From: Adiantum capillus-veneris
Taxonomy: Eukaryota > Streptophyta > Polypodiopsida > Polypodiales > Pteridaceae
NCBI GenBank assembly: GCA_014529385.2
Contig: CM043967.1
Location: forward strand, 7,718,501-7,782,500
Length of the DNA: 64,000 nucleotides
Reading direction: 5' to 3'
Part shown: piece after piece, positions 30,920 through 43,572 of the stretch
Position numbering within the stretch: position 1 is the first letter of the stretch
Layout: each line of letters begins with the position of its first letter
Translations under genes and position numbers: made by a program
Notes under the pieces: model-generated
The model's input: the letters and a program-made list of their open reading frames with translations, nothing else
What the model was told of the DNA's origin: nothing
Database searches by the model: none

Positions 30920-31735
30920 TTAAGGCCCTTCTGTGCTTGTCAGCAGAGCAACTTTTTGCCTTTGCTCAGAGATGGATATAGCCTCCTTAATCTTTTGAAA
31001 AGATTCTTGTAGGTTATGGCTATACTCATTGGCAGCGAAGATCTTCCCATGTACTTTAAATGGCAAGGGACTTTTAGGTCTTCCCTCAATGATCTCAAAA
31101 GGTGCTTTTCCCGTAGAAGTATGTATAGTTTTATTGTAGACATACTCTACAAGAGGTAAGTACTTTTCCCATTGTGAGCGTTGATCTACTTCAATAACAT
31201 AAGTCTTGAGTAGATCAAGTATCGTAAGATTGGCTATTTGAATTTGGCTATCCGTTTGTGGGTGATAGGACGAAGAGAAATTCAATCTTGTTCCTAGATT
31301 TTCAAAGAGACCTTTCCAGAAATTACTGATCATTCTAGGATCTCTATCTCACACAATGGATGTTGGTAATCCATGGTGTTTGAAAATCTGTGATATGAAG
31401 AGAGTTACCATTTGGTGTGCCTTAATAGTCTTTTTGACAGGAATAAAGTGTGCTTGCTTGCTAAACCTGTTGACTATTGTCCATATTCCCATAGTCCCAT
31501 GGATAGACTTGGGCAATCCAAAGATGAAATCCATGGATATACTCTCCCATGGTGAATTTGGGATAGGCAATGGTTGGAGAAATCCAGGTTGCTTCCCTCT
31601 ATCATACTTGGTCTTTTGGCATACTACGCATTTTGAAACATACTCTTGTATGTCCACTTTCGTGGTAGGCCAATAGAAATATGTCTCTACTCCTCAAAGA
31701 GTAGGTTGAATACCTCTATGTCCCGCTTATGGAGG
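30920..31735 (-). pseudogene. Chromovirus integrase
   Basis: The zinc finger is seen as the C-x2-C part (SKCVVCQKTK). The core has SMDFIFGLPKS with the first aspartate, IVxDRDPRMISNFW with the second after a stop at 31347, and SYHPQTDSQIQIANLTILDL where TDGQTE is expected. The third catalytic residue thus appears as glutamine (codon CAA) instead of glutamate. A further stop lies between the RNase H linker and the zinc finger. The enzyme is dead by both the substitution and the stops. Confidence 0.8.
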
Positions 31736-32620
31736 AGCATAGGATTCATACATAACTTTCTCACAAAGGGAATGGGTATCACATAGCCTATTGCCATGGA
31801 GAACATAACCATCCTGTAAGGTGAATGGGTCCTCTTTCTTCCCCAAAGCAAGGGTTGACATTATGTCTCGAAAGTCAGGGTCAATAGCATACTCATCATC
31901 TATCATAGAAGATAGATCATTGTCAGTAGTAGCTATAGACACCACATTGAATTTTGGTCGTCGTGAAAGTGCATCCGCAACTTGATTGTGCTTACCAGCA
32001 ACGTGAGCAAAATGGAAATTAAATTGTGAAAGAAAATTCGCCCACTTCATTTGTTTGTCGAAAAGCTTGGTTTGAGTCATGAAATACTTGAGACTTTGGT
32101 GATCGGTTTGTAGAATAAATGGAGTCCCCAATAAGTAGTGCTTCTATGTGTCTAGGGAATGTAGAGCAATTAAAAGCTCTTTCTCATGAATGCCTAAGAC
32201 TCATTCATCCATATTGAGCCTTCGGCTCTCATATGCTATGGCATGCCCTTCTTGAAGCAAAACTGCTCCAAGGGAATCACCACAGGCATCACATTGGACC
32301 TCAAATGGCTTTGAGAGAGCTGGAAGCATGAGGACTGGTTGGAAGGTAAGCTTTTCCTTGAGCTTAACAAAAGCATTTTTCTCCTTAGCAGTCCATACAT
32401 AACGTTCTTCTTAGTCAAGTCATATAGTGGTCCTGCTATTTGAGAAAATTTTGCTATGAAGCGTCTATAGTATGCGCACATACTAATAAAGCTTCATAGC
32501 TCATTTAGATTCCTTGTATTAGGCCATGATTTTATTACCTCTAACTTTGAAGGATCCATACAAATACCATCTTGACAGATAATATGACCTATGTATTGGA
32601 TCTCTTGAAGGAAAAATTCA
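31727..32620 (-). pseudogene. Chromovirus RNase H
   Basis: CAYYRRFIAKFSQIAGPLYDL (32481 leftwards) is the RT-RNase H connection. A broken middle follows, then FILQTDHQSLKYFMTQ and VAGKHNQVADALSRRP, the conserved C-terminal RNase H motifs of Ty3 elements. Frameshifts between 32240 and 32130 remove the first catalytic part from a single frame. A small duplication (GGAAAAATTCACTTCTCTTT twice near 32609-32658) lies between it and the RT. Confidence 0.75.
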
Positions 32621-33190
32621 CTTCTCTTTTGGTTGAAGGAAAAATTCACTTCTCTTTTGGTTGAGAAAAAGCTTGTTCTCCCTCAATGCTTGAAAAATCA
32701 TTTGAAGATGTTGCTTATGTTCCTCCAAAGACTTGGAGTAGATGATGATATCATCAAAGAACACTCCAGTGCATTTGCAGTAAGGTCTAAAAATTTTCTC
32801 CATTAGACACTTGAACGTAGCTGGTGCATTAGTCAAGTAAAAAGGCATGACTAGATATTTATAAAGACCAAACGTTGTGCGAAACACGGTCTTTAGGATA
32901 TCTTCATCCACTATCCTTATTTGATGGTAGACATTTTTAAGGTCAATCCTACTGAAGTAGGTAGAGCCTTGTAGCTTGTCAAATAGATCTTCTACCCGAG
33001 GCACGGGAAGTTTGTTTTTGATAGTGATATGGTTTAGTGCTTGATAGTCCACACACATATGGTATGTACCATATTTCTTTTGCACTAAAAGGATTGGAGA
33101 AAAAAAGGGAGAGGAACTAGGCCTCACCATCCCTTTGCCTACCAATTCAAGTACTTGCTTCATGATCTCCTCTTGTTGAGCTTATGAGAC
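32618..33190 (-). pseudogene. Chromovirus reverse transcriptase
   Basis: One nearly open frame shows MVRPSSSPFFSPILLVQKK, YHMCVDYQALNHITIKNKLP, YFSRIDLKNVYHQIRI, YLVMPFYLTNAPATF and the catalytic FFDDIIIYSKS (about 32740-32765). Substitutions at normally constant positions (YHMCVDY for RMCVDY, PFYLTNA for PFGLTNA) indicate relaxed constraint. It copied the element RNA into cDNA. A stop separates it from the protease frame upstream. Confidence 0.9.
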
Positions 33191-33193
33191 TCG

Positions 33194-33832
33194 CTAAGGA
33201 GGCTTGTTAGGCGGTGAGCTTCTTGGAAGGAGCTCAATGTGATGGTCATCATCCCCTTGTTTTGGAGGTAAGTCCATAGGGATATCATCGATGAACACAT
33301 CTTGGAATCCTTTTAGAAAATTAGAGAAGTCTAGCTCTTCTTGATTCCTACCATTTACATTTGATGAAACATTAGGATCTTTTAGAGACTCTTTGACAAA
33401 AATCATGTACGCAAAAACTGAGCTCTTCACTGATTTATCAAAAGCAGGAGGATTTACAAGTGGAATAGTGCAACCACGCTCCCTAGCATCTATATACATG
33501 TTCTTTCCTCTGTAGGTGAAGTAGATTCTCCTTTCAAGGAACTTCATATTGGCATCCATGTGATCAAGCCATGGCACCCCTAGGATAGCATCCTCATGCT
33601 GGAGAGAAGAGATGAAAATGTCTTCTTTGTCGACATAGCTTTGGACATGAAGCCTCAACTTTCCAATCAAGGGAGCAATGGAGGCTTGCTGTCCCTTGAA
33701 AGATGTGTCAATCATTACCATATCTCCCATCTCAAAAGCTTGAATGCCCAGCTTGGTGTCCAACTCCATTGATATGAAGTTGTGAGTAGAGCCAGGGTCA
33801 AACAAGTACAGGAAAGTGATGATCCTTTGCAA
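33194..33832 (-). pseudogene. Chromovirus retropepsin and linker to RT
   Basis: LFDPGSTHNFISMELDTKLG is the aspartic protease active site of plant Ty3 elements, and ILGVPWLDHMDANMKF is the matching C-terminal motif (L-G-x-P-W-L). The rest, about residues 130-212, is the linker that normally precedes RT and ends with a DDHHIELLP segment. The frame is open over 212 codons, so the domain is among the best preserved here. Confidence 0.85.
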
Positions 33833-34760
33833 TGAACATCCTCTTTTGAAGCTTTGATGGTGGAAGCCCTAGGAGTCTCATTGCGAGCATTCTTCTTGGG
33901 GCAAGAACGATAGCCATGTCCTTGCTCCCCACATTTGAAACACTTATGGTCCTTGCGAAAAGCTTCAAGATCTTTAGGAGAGATTTTGTTTTTGCCTTTG
34001 TAAACTCCCTTGGACCGATTGTTGTTGCTGTTGTTGGAAGTGCCTTGGGAAGAATTTTGAGCATTGGTTTTCCCCTTTGCATCATTCTTGTCTTTGTTTT
34101 CCATGGGCTTGAAATTCCGTCTAACCCTTGATGGAAATTGATGCGTGAAGCAACCATGGTGTGATGGATTACTTTGGTGATAGAACCAGGCCGTTGAGTG
34201 TTAATGTATTCGGCCATCTCTTTAGATAATCTTGCACATAATTGCTGCTTTTTCTCGACAAAATCTATCTTTTGAAAGACAATAGCCTTGAGATGTAAAT
34301 CCCAAAACTTGTCTACATACTTGTGGATAGACTCATGAGAGAGAAGCTTCAAGATGCACCATTTGATAAGCACTTTGTCCTTTGCATCGCTTGCAAGGAA
34401 TTGCTTCATGATGGAAACTCATAGAATTTTCCATGTTTTTGGGTCTTTTTCGTTGCCACAAAGGCTAGCCCACCATTGACGAGCTGATTTATAGAAGTGC
34501 ATAGCTAGATGGTGTAGCTTGGACGACTCTGTGAAGCCCTCGTCTCCAAAAGCCGCATCAAATTGCTGGATGAAGGCCAAAACTTTGTCGGTAGCACCAA
34601 AGGTGCCATCATAGGTGAGAAAAGAGCTTCCTTTGGTAGGAAAGATAAGGTAACAAAGTTCTTTATGATGTCCTCTTTCTTTCTTTCTTTCTTTTCTACA
34701 ATTGCTATCTCCATTTATTCTTGCACAAATTAGAGAACTTCCTCTTCTTAATATTCCCAA
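33715..34760 (-). pseudogene. Chromovirus gag with CCHC zinc knuckle
   Basis: Three overlapping minus-strand frames carry gag. The first (34760-34419) has FDAAFGDEGFTESSKLHHLA and SARQWWASL, the retrotransposon capsid signature. The second continues it with KWCILKLLSHESIHKYVDKF. The third (34104-33715) has KCFKCGEQGHGYRSCPK, a complete C-x2-C-x4-H-x4-C zinc knuckle that binds the RNA. At least two frameshifts separate them. Confidence 0.85.
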
Positions 34761-34840
34761 GCCATTTTTTTGTCAGTACCTCACTCTCTTCCTACAAAAG
34801 TTCATTTTGAAAATCTTTATCTCGCCAAGGATAGAAGCTA

Positions 34841-34853
34841 CACTCTGATACCA
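34841..34853 (-). other. Primer-binding site of the chromovirus
   Basis: The minus strand reads TGGTATCAGAGTG, close to the initiator-methionine tRNA site. Four bases (TAAG) separate it from the end of LTR B at 34858. Confidence 0.75.
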
Positions 34854-34857
34854 CTTA

Positions 34858-37800
34858 TGAGGGTCATGCCAAGGACCATCGACCGTACCATCTCCAAATG
34901 GATACACCACAATTCTTGACATCTCTTCTGCTTGAGACAGACACCAAGACACGACTCCTCCTACTCTTTGATGCCAGCTCAAGGGGGTGATAACAATCAC
35001 TTTTTTCATATGGAATCCTCAACCCCAAAATATAGTTCCTTATCAATTCAAAACTTTCCAATCAAAATCATCAGACTAAATTTGAACTCAACATTCCAAC
35101 GTCAAATGGTGAAAGTTCGCTAATTCATCCTTGGTTCAAGGTCACCGACGCTTTCTTCCCAGTTTATGATCCAGCACAATCGTCATTGCGTTCCCCTAAG
35201 ATGAGTGTATTTACTAACTACATGAGTCCCTCATTCCCAAGTTTGATTCGCGCTCCGTAGGTTGGAATTCCTTTTTCCCATTTTTGATTTAACTTCATGG
35301 TGGACAATATAAACTTGGGTTCAACTTTTTGGCCAACAATTAACCCTCCAGAATCCATCCCCCCATTGAACCCTTTGGTAAATGCACCTTCCCCAAGTAG
35401 TACTATGATACTAGAAAAAAGTATTCCAATCATGTCAAAGCAAGAATACATTTCAAGCATTTGAAAGCAACATGCAAATCGTTGCATACCCTTACAAGTG
35501 TGCATTTATCAGGTTGTTCCCATCTTTTTTCTTTATATAATATTTTACTTCCTTTTTTGTTTAGTGTTATTAAAATTATCTAGCTATCTTTCAAGCAATC
35601 ACATATACTTCTCCAGGCATATCCCTATCTTCATCCCAGGACTCGGGTATCCTCTCTCCTCTGCCACGTGTGGAGGCGACACCTTTACACAATTTTCAAT
35701 TCTTATTTTTCTTTATCTTGTGTGGGAAAATGCTTCAATGATAATCTACTCTAGTTTTTTTAAAAAAAATCAGTAATCTGAGAAGCAGAGCAGAGGTCCG
35801 GTTGATGAGGACAATTGCGAGATAGCCCATTTAGGTTCCTAACCTTTTCAAGGTTCCTTTTAACCAAACAATTAGAAGAGTTCCTTAATTAAATCACACC
35901 CTCCTCCCTTATCCGATCCCTTCATGGATCTATTTTTCTTCCTCCTTTTCTCATCAGCATCACGCTTACTCGGACTAGGCCGATTTCCAGACACATCTGT
36001 GGGTCTCACCACCCTTGGCTGGGACTCACTCCCATCCAATCCCATTTCTAGGGCATTGAATGTACCCGAGCTCAAAACATAGACCAACGACTATCAATCC
36101 TAGCCAAAATGGACTATCCTCAGTTGCATCCCATAGGTAAACACGTGCATTGGCCTTTTCTATACATGTAAAACAAGGTTCACACTTAAATCTTGTATGT
36201 TATGCTAGGACTATCCACATCAAATCTTTTCGGTAAAGTTTTTATCCTAATTGAAATTTAAAGTGAGTTCCTTGATTTATAATCCCTTAGTTCCTATTTC
36301 CTTTTATTTCTACTCAAACAAGATCTTAAGAAATACAATGAGTCTCTTGGGAGTTTAAATTATTGTCTCGACGTAAGTTTCAAGTTAACCTCGTCTTGAG
36401 CAATTTCCATTTGTTTTCTTTGCACCATTTTCCATTTTGGGGCATCTCCATGGAAGCGATGGGAGTTTTATGTTCAAGAAACACAATCACCACTCCCCTT
36501 ACTCCCCCCTTCTTTGTAGTTGCAAAACAAATTTGAAAATAGACAAACTTGAAATGAGCAATCCATATGCTCTACACAATGACCTTTTCTTAAGTATGTA
36601 CCATGAGTAGACACTAACATTTAGAATGCATCAGTGTGTGATTTTTTAAGACAAATAATTTAAAACTTCCTTCAATTGATTGTGCAAGATTAAATGATGG
36701 TTTATGCAGAGTAGAATCCTTCAATGAATGATAGTCTAAGAGTAATTTGGGGAATCTTCGAGTGGACATACTAGTGTTGTGCAAAATACTCATGCAATGG
36801 AGTACGAATGATCAACAAATTCTTCTCAAGATAGGGTTTAGGATTACCTCTTGCTTCCATGGAGAGGATTAATCACACAATTAGGAGAGGCTTAAAGATT
36901 TGGGATTTTCCAATTGGCAAGAAGGAAGGGAGGGAATGACCTTACTTGGAATGGGAATCTTCTTTCTCAAAGAACAATTATTTGGTTATGATAAACTTAC
37001 CCTTCAAAACTCAACTTCCTTTTGAAAGTTAGATATTAACTTAGTATACCACTAAAACTTTTACACATATAATTTATGCAAGATCAAGAGCATTTTATTT
37101 GGAGAAATTATAATTCCTCTTTTGGAAAATAAGGCTAGTTCCAAATTACTTTCATACGTGTAATTTAGGTAAGAGTATAGAGTAACTTAAACATCAATAA
37201 AAAGGTTTATGTGGGAGATTAAGGAGTAATTAAGGATATTAGTCACCAATCAATCATGCATAATATTAGGTAAATATGACCTCCAATTACCTATGGTTAA
37301 AGAGAGTGCTTTCTACTCTCTCTATGCCATATTAGTTAGGTAGTCTAAGAAACTTGAAATATTTAGACAATTATGACCTCTAGTCACCTATGGTTAAAGA
37401 GAGTCTTTCTACTCTCTCTATGCCATATTAGTATGGTAGTTTAAGAAACTTGAAATAACGAAACTTGAAATAACATCGTGGTTAGTTGTTAGCAACATGG
37501 TTAGTTATGTTCAATAATGAACCATAATTAAAAGGAAACAACAAAATTAAGAAGTTATTTCTTCTTCCCAAGCAAGCAAGGGAAAGGCTTGCTTATGGAA
37601 ACATGATAGAGTAAGCATGAATTTAAGTAAGCATAAAAGTAAATAACTTTCAAGAAAATGCAATAGCATAAAGAGTACAAGAAAACATTACCTTAGTTTG
37701 TATATGGTAGAGTCTTCTCGTTTATTTGGGAGAGTATTAAAGAAGTGTGTTGATGTAGTTGGCTCTTTTCCTCTTCACTTCACTTGAAGACCACCAATTT

Positions 37801-38239
37801 GGCCACTTGGAATGATAGTATGGCAAGAGGCAAAGGGAATTCAAGCTATGGAAATCTTGAGAATTAGGAGAGAGGAGAGGAAGAGGGTAATGTGAAGAAG
37901 AAGATCAAGTTTTAAAAAAACTTGATTAGGGTTTATGGTTTCTCTTGGGGAGGGGTGTGTGAAATAGGCTTGTGGCTATGGCTTTCTCAAGCTATTCTCA
38001 AGTTTGTACCTTGAGAAATGAAGGAGAAAAGTGTAAAATGAGAAGAGAAGCCCTCTTTTTATGCACATTTAGATAAGTGCCTTCACTTATCTTGATAGTT
38101 TATCTTCCTTATATAGATAAGTTCTTTTTACTTATCTTGCTTTTCACTTACTCACCTCATCCTTCTCCTTTCTTTTCCTTTTTCCTTATCGTATCTTTTC
38201 CCTTCCCTTATCTTTTTTTTTTTTTTTTTAGTTTTCTCA
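34858..38239 (-). repeat. LTR of family B, minus-strand copy (5' LTR position)
   Basis: In reverse complement it starts TGAGAAAAC and ends GACCCTCA, matching the plus-strand copy at 22973-25224. It directly precedes the chromovirus primer site, so it acts as the 5' LTR. It is longer than the other copy because of an insertion at about 34985-36168. A 17-18 base poly(T) tract lies near its right end. Confidence 0.75.
34985..36168. repeat. Insertion of ~1.2 kb within the minus-strand LTR B
   Basis: Alignment by eye with the plus-strand LTR B is continuous on both sides (GAGCTGGCATCAAAGAG on one side, CCTAGCATAACATA on the other) but interrupted here. The inserted DNA has no gene. It is unclear whether it is an insertion here or a deletion in the other copy. 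I found no clear terminal inverted repeats. Confidence 0.5.
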
Positions 38240-39628
<1,389 letters not shown>

Positions 39629-39639
39629 TAACAAAAAAA

Positions 39640-39872
39640 GCCGTTGCATCAGTGACAAACTTGTCAAGTGCGGGAATCAGTGTTCCGAAAATTTTTGCCT
39701 CAGCTTAGCCTTGAGCCAGGTGAATCTCAAGATTAGCAAATTTAGCAAAGTCAAGGGGCCAAGACTTTTGCACATGTGTTGCTGCATCCATCAAATTTTC
39801 TACACTTTCAACATGTTGTATTGTGGCCTCTATCGCTCTCTGAAGTTGCTAATTTGTAGTTGAGTGGTGAGG

Positions 39873-39907
<35 letters not shown>

Positions 39908-40440
39908 CGTGCACGCGCACGAGCTTTTGAGGGCATTGCTAATACAATAGAGCAAGTGCTCAAATGGAAAGTACTTCCTATGGTTGTCGTGCAAATTCTC
40001 CATGGTTCTTCCAACTATGTGTGCATCATGTTGATATTCAACAATGAAGCAGATGTCAACCTTCATGAAGGCACATGAAGAGTAGTATCACCTTGCAACT
40101 CCTCATGAAGAGACAAAAATGATGTACTTTTATATTCAAAAGGTTTATTTTCTCTGAGCTGATGTTGCTAGTGATGGCTCTATGCTGAGTTGCTGCTTGA
40201 CGATATTGTTGAAAAACCCATGGACGTTGAGATTAGCCAAAAAGCCATTCAGGTGATCAGCAGGGTGTGGAATAGGTGTCAAAGTCCATGTGAAGGCGTT
40301 AGAGGTAAGCAAGTCTTGTTGATAAATTCCATTTAATTGCGTCTTGTAAGAACCTTTTGAGAACTTAGAACCCAGGATTAGATGGTCCTGTTGCACTTTT
40401 TTAAGAACATGGAACTCGTCAATAATGGAAGGAGTCCTTT
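39640..40440 (-). pseudogene. Possible fragment of an intron-containing gene
   Basis: Three minus-strand segments look like exons. Segment 1 (about 40440-40145) reads TPSIIDEFHVLKKVQQDHLI and then AFTWTLTPIPHPADHLNGF. Segment 2 (about 40090-39922) reads VEYQHDAHIVGRTMENLHDN and then YCISNALKSS, and ends at a GT that opens a TG microsatellite. Segment 3 starts after TTAG near 39852, reads LQRAIEATIQHVESVENLMD and [15 protein letters not shown], has one internal TAA, and ends at AG|GTGAGA before the GA repeat. I do not recognise the protein. It may be a captured or dying host gene, or chance. Confidence 0.4.
39876..39921. repeat. (TG)n microsatellite with TGCG/GCAC extension
   Basis: Fourteen TG units pass into GCGTGCGTGCACGCGCAC. 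It lies in the interval between two exon-like minus-strand segments. Confidence 0.95.
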
Positions 40441-40782
40441 GAGAATAGACTCAAAACAAGGAGTCCTCTGAGAATAGACTTAGATGGTTTCTTTGCACGG
40501 CATCCAAGGACCCCACTTTTTCCATGTGAAAATCTTTCCTTTTAGCTTCAACAAAACCCATGGAAGGGCCTGAAAATAATAATTTTTTTGATCAACGAGA
40601 AAAGGGCACACTCAAAACCTTCCTAATCTTAAGGCTAAAATTTGAAGCATTTGCGTATGGTTATTCTAAAACATGTAAAATCTTAGTAGTTTTCTTCAAG
40701 GAAAGCTCACACTCTAGCTAAGATATTGTGATATTAGCCGATTACAAATATATTGAACCCTAACTTTTGTGAACACTAGCCA

Positions 40783-41082
40783 ATGGTTTATACTACTTAC
40801 CAGGGTGGAGGTAGTCGAATAGCAATAGACTTCATTAAACCACAAAGAAAAAGTGCTCCCCTATTGGCACCTCTATTTGAACCCACCTCAGTCACGCTAG
40901 GGGACACAATCCTAAAGTTGCATAGTAGGAGAAAAAGGAGGCCCAAGGATTGTGAAAATGAGGAGCAACACTACCATTTTGAAGTTATGGTCTTTGGAAA
41001 GAAGATAGAGACTATTGCCTTTAATAATGGGGGCTTAGTTACAATTCCTGGAAATGTAGCATTGTACCATGTAGATACCTAA
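40783..41082 (+). CDS. Orphan open frame of 99 codons
   Basis: An uninterrupted frame reads GGGSRIAIDFIKPQRKSAPL near the start and VTIPGNVALYHVDT at the end. I cannot place it in a family. Retroelement relics surround it on the right, so it may be part of one. It starts at a non-ATG codon (the base triplet before TAC is ATG-like but degenerate context). Low confidence that it encodes anything. Confidence 0.2.
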   Translation: MVYTTYQGGGSRIAIDFIKPQRKSAPLLAPLFEPTSVTLGDTILKLHSRRKRRPKDCENEEQHYHFEVMVFGKKIETIAFNNGGLVTIPGNVALYHVDT

Positions 41083-41402
41083 GACTTGGAATCCATGCTG
41101 GAAGCATTATGCAGGCAATCAAATATTATTGATATTGATTTGAAACCCTATATCTTCTTATTAATGAACTTCCATTTTATGAATCTTGCTCAGTTTTTGG
41201 TTTGCTCGAAAGATTTTGCTTAGGGTTTGGAAGGACTCCGTATGAGACACATACTGCTAAATTTAAGGCACATTTGAGTCATCAAATTTGGGGCTTTTGC
41301 ATCACTATTTAGTCATTCAGTTTAAGCAGTGTGATTAGGTATTTCAATATGCTAGAAAAAGTATGTGCAAACTTTGCTAAGCAGATTTGAACTTGATGAT
41401 GA

Positions 41403-42088
41403 TTGCAAGCCAATTGCCACTCCTATGGCAACATGCTTGAAGTTTACATGATGTTAAAAATCTTGCAGATGTTACCATCTACTAGACAGCTATTTGTTGC
41501 CTCATTTATTTATGAATTACAAGGACACGTATTCAATTTGCAGTCTCACAAGTGGCTAAATTTATGCATTGCCCAAAGTCTAAGCATTGCAGGTAGTTAA
41601 GAGGATCTTTCACTACTTGAGTGGCACTCTATATCTCCTTGGGTTGTTTTAACCCAAGGCAGATCATTATTGTCAGATTTACATGCTTTTTTTAACTCGG
41701 ATTTGGTAGGAATGATTTTTATTTTATGCTCAATAGTTTGTGCATATCATGAGTGAGAAATAAGAAACCTATTGTGGCCACCTCTAGTTGTGAGGTTGAA
41801 TTTAGGAAAAATTTCATAGCTATGATTGAGCGTGTGTGTCTTAGACACCTTATGGCTACTTTGTTGAGTTGGACAAGAATTGTTGGCACTTTCATTTATA
41901 GTAATTGTCATGGCACATTGTCAATTACAAGGAACCCAGTCTTTTATGCTTGTACTAAGCACATTGAGGTGCCTTATGCTTATGTGCGAGCACAAGACAA
42001 CCTTACGGATATATTCATAAAGGCATTGCCTCATGAGAGTTTTGAAGACTTTTGCAAAGTTATGGGCTTGCTTCCTTTTGTGGACTAA
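41403..42088 (+). pseudogene. Ty1/copia RT-RNase H C-terminal remnant (first)
   Basis: Broken frames preserve the end of a copia polyprotein: SQVAKFMHCPKSKH (41540-41585), a patch like the FYPKADHYC region, then NPVFYACTKHIEVPYAYVRA and LTDIFIKALPHESFEDF before the stop at 42086. The RNase H catalytic residues are partly lost. Gag, protease, integrase and most of RT are missing. It is followed by a polypurine-like AAAAGGGA and an LTR at 42142. Confidence 0.75.
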
Positions 42089-42141
42089 TCATGCCAGCTA
42101 TCATTCACCACATCACTCTCAAAAGGGATCAGTGCAGGTTT

Positions 42142-42477
42142 TGTAGCACCTAATGTTTGTGAACACCCTCTTACATGTGGATGTCTAGTCAACTTGTGAC
42201 ATGTGAGAGACCATGTAATTTAGCCTCTATAAGGAATCCTAGTGTGCAACCTACTTGGTAATCCCTATAAAATCATCATCTATGTGTGCAGATATACTTA
42301 GCTCAAGGCTATAAATTGAGCTTGTGTATACACTCATTAATCAATCAATATCATTGTGTGCCTATGCTATGCTCTTGTGTCTATTGACTAATCAACTGTG
42401 TGATTAGCATTTTTAGTCGCTTAATTATGCCACTAGCATGAATGCCACATTGGATTACCCACCATAATCCAAAAATC
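42142..42477 (+). repeat. Short copia LTR followed by a primer site
   Basis: It begins TGTAGCACC after the RNase H remnant, has a TATA-like GCTATAAATTG near 42308, and is followed by a primer site at 42478. Its start resembles that of the segment at 43573 (TGTTACC..., with GTGAACAC shared). Being downstream of one RNase H and upstream of another, it looks like an LTR shared by two tandem, deleted copies. Confidence 0.55.
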
Positions 42478-42490
42478 TGGTATCAAAGCC
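42478..42490 (+). other. Primer-binding site of a deleted copia element
   Basis: TGGTATCAAAGCC is the same initiator-methionine type site as in the young copia at 58429. Confidence 0.7.
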
Positions 42491-42769
42491 ATGCCAGTGT
42501 GACTAGGATCTCCTAATCACCCACCCCTCTTGATTCTAATAAAAGCCCTCTCCATGCTAGATTGTTTGGCACTCTCTCGTTTCCATGAAAATTGTCATTC
42601 ATACCTCTAATAAGCCTCTAATTAGTTCCTAATTTCGTCATTGAGGGCACGTCCATGGGCCACCACCCTTATGAGTGTGATTCAAATCAATCAAGAGCTC
42701 CATTAGTTCATCAATAGGTTTGTAAATGTGAACACATTGTAATGACCTTTATAAGGACAAATAACCCTA

Positions 42770-42772
<3 letters not shown>

Positions 42773-42815
<43 letters not shown>
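42773..42815. repeat. (CT)n microsatellite
   Basis: About 43 bases of CT within the leader of the deleted copia element. Confidence 0.95.
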
Positions 42816-42819
<4 letters not shown>

Positions 42820-43088
42820 GTGCATGCTCATCTTATCTCATGAGCTCCTGTTGTGTGGTGGTTATGTTGATTAGAGAGGCTGTCACCCTCCCAACACTAG
42901 AATGCCTCTCATTCTCCAACTCTAATGAGAGATTGTTGATCATTTTCTCTTGGGAAACAATAAATACTTTCACGTTCAATAAAGATGAGCAACGGCTAAC
43001 ACCCATTGCACACATCTATGCCCTAAACCAAAAACAAAAATAGTTCTTTGACTCTCATCTATTAAGTGTCCACAAGTGTTCCTATTTC

Positions 43089-43505
43089 ATGCTTCACAGT
43101 TCATGCATATCATGGTTGAGAAAGAAGCAACCTACTTTGGCCACTTCTAGTTGTGAGTCTTAGTACATGTCAGTCTTCATAGCTATGGTGGCTGAGTGTG
43201 TATGGCTCAGACATTTTACGACTGATTTGAATGTTGGACAAGACACTACCAACATCATCTACACTGATAGTCACAACGCATTGACAATTGCAAGGAACCT
43301 AGTTTTTCATGCTCGCACAATGCACATTGAGGTGCATTATCACAATGAGTTAGGGAAAGACTCTTAGCAAGAGAGACCATCTTGTCTTTATGTGCCAACA
43401 CATGATACGATACCCTTGCAGATCTATTCATCAGGAAGGCATTGCCTCATGAGAACAAATCTTTCCACAAAGCTTTAGGCTTGTTTCCCTTTGTGGATTG
43501 ATCAT
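43089..43505 (+). pseudogene. Ty1/copia RNase H remnant (second)
   Basis: Plus-strand fragments read ATSSCES, FIAMVAECVWLRHFTTDLNV, YTDSHNALTIARNLVFHART and THIEVHYH-like text, matching the copia RNase H C-terminus, with stops and a frameshift near 43370. The internal region between the primer site at 42478 and this point is only 600 bases, so nearly all of gag-pol is deleted. A polypurine GGGGGGA precedes the LTR at 43573. Confidence 0.75.
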
Positions 43506-43572
43506 TAGGGAATGGTACTTCCCTATACACTATGTGCTGGCTCTTGTTCACTGTATTACTCTAGGGGGGATT

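Larger units (their letters stand above)
30091..34857 (-). mobile_element. Internal region of a minus-strand Ty3 chromovirus
   Basis: From right to left come a primer site, gag with a zinc knuckle, retropepsin, RT, RNase H, integrase and a chromodomain, which defines a chromovirus. The length of about 4.8 kb is near normal, so little has been deleted, but stops and frameshifts occur throughout. The LTR on the 5' side is family B and the one on the 3' side is family A, an unexpected mismatch. Confidence 0.85.
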
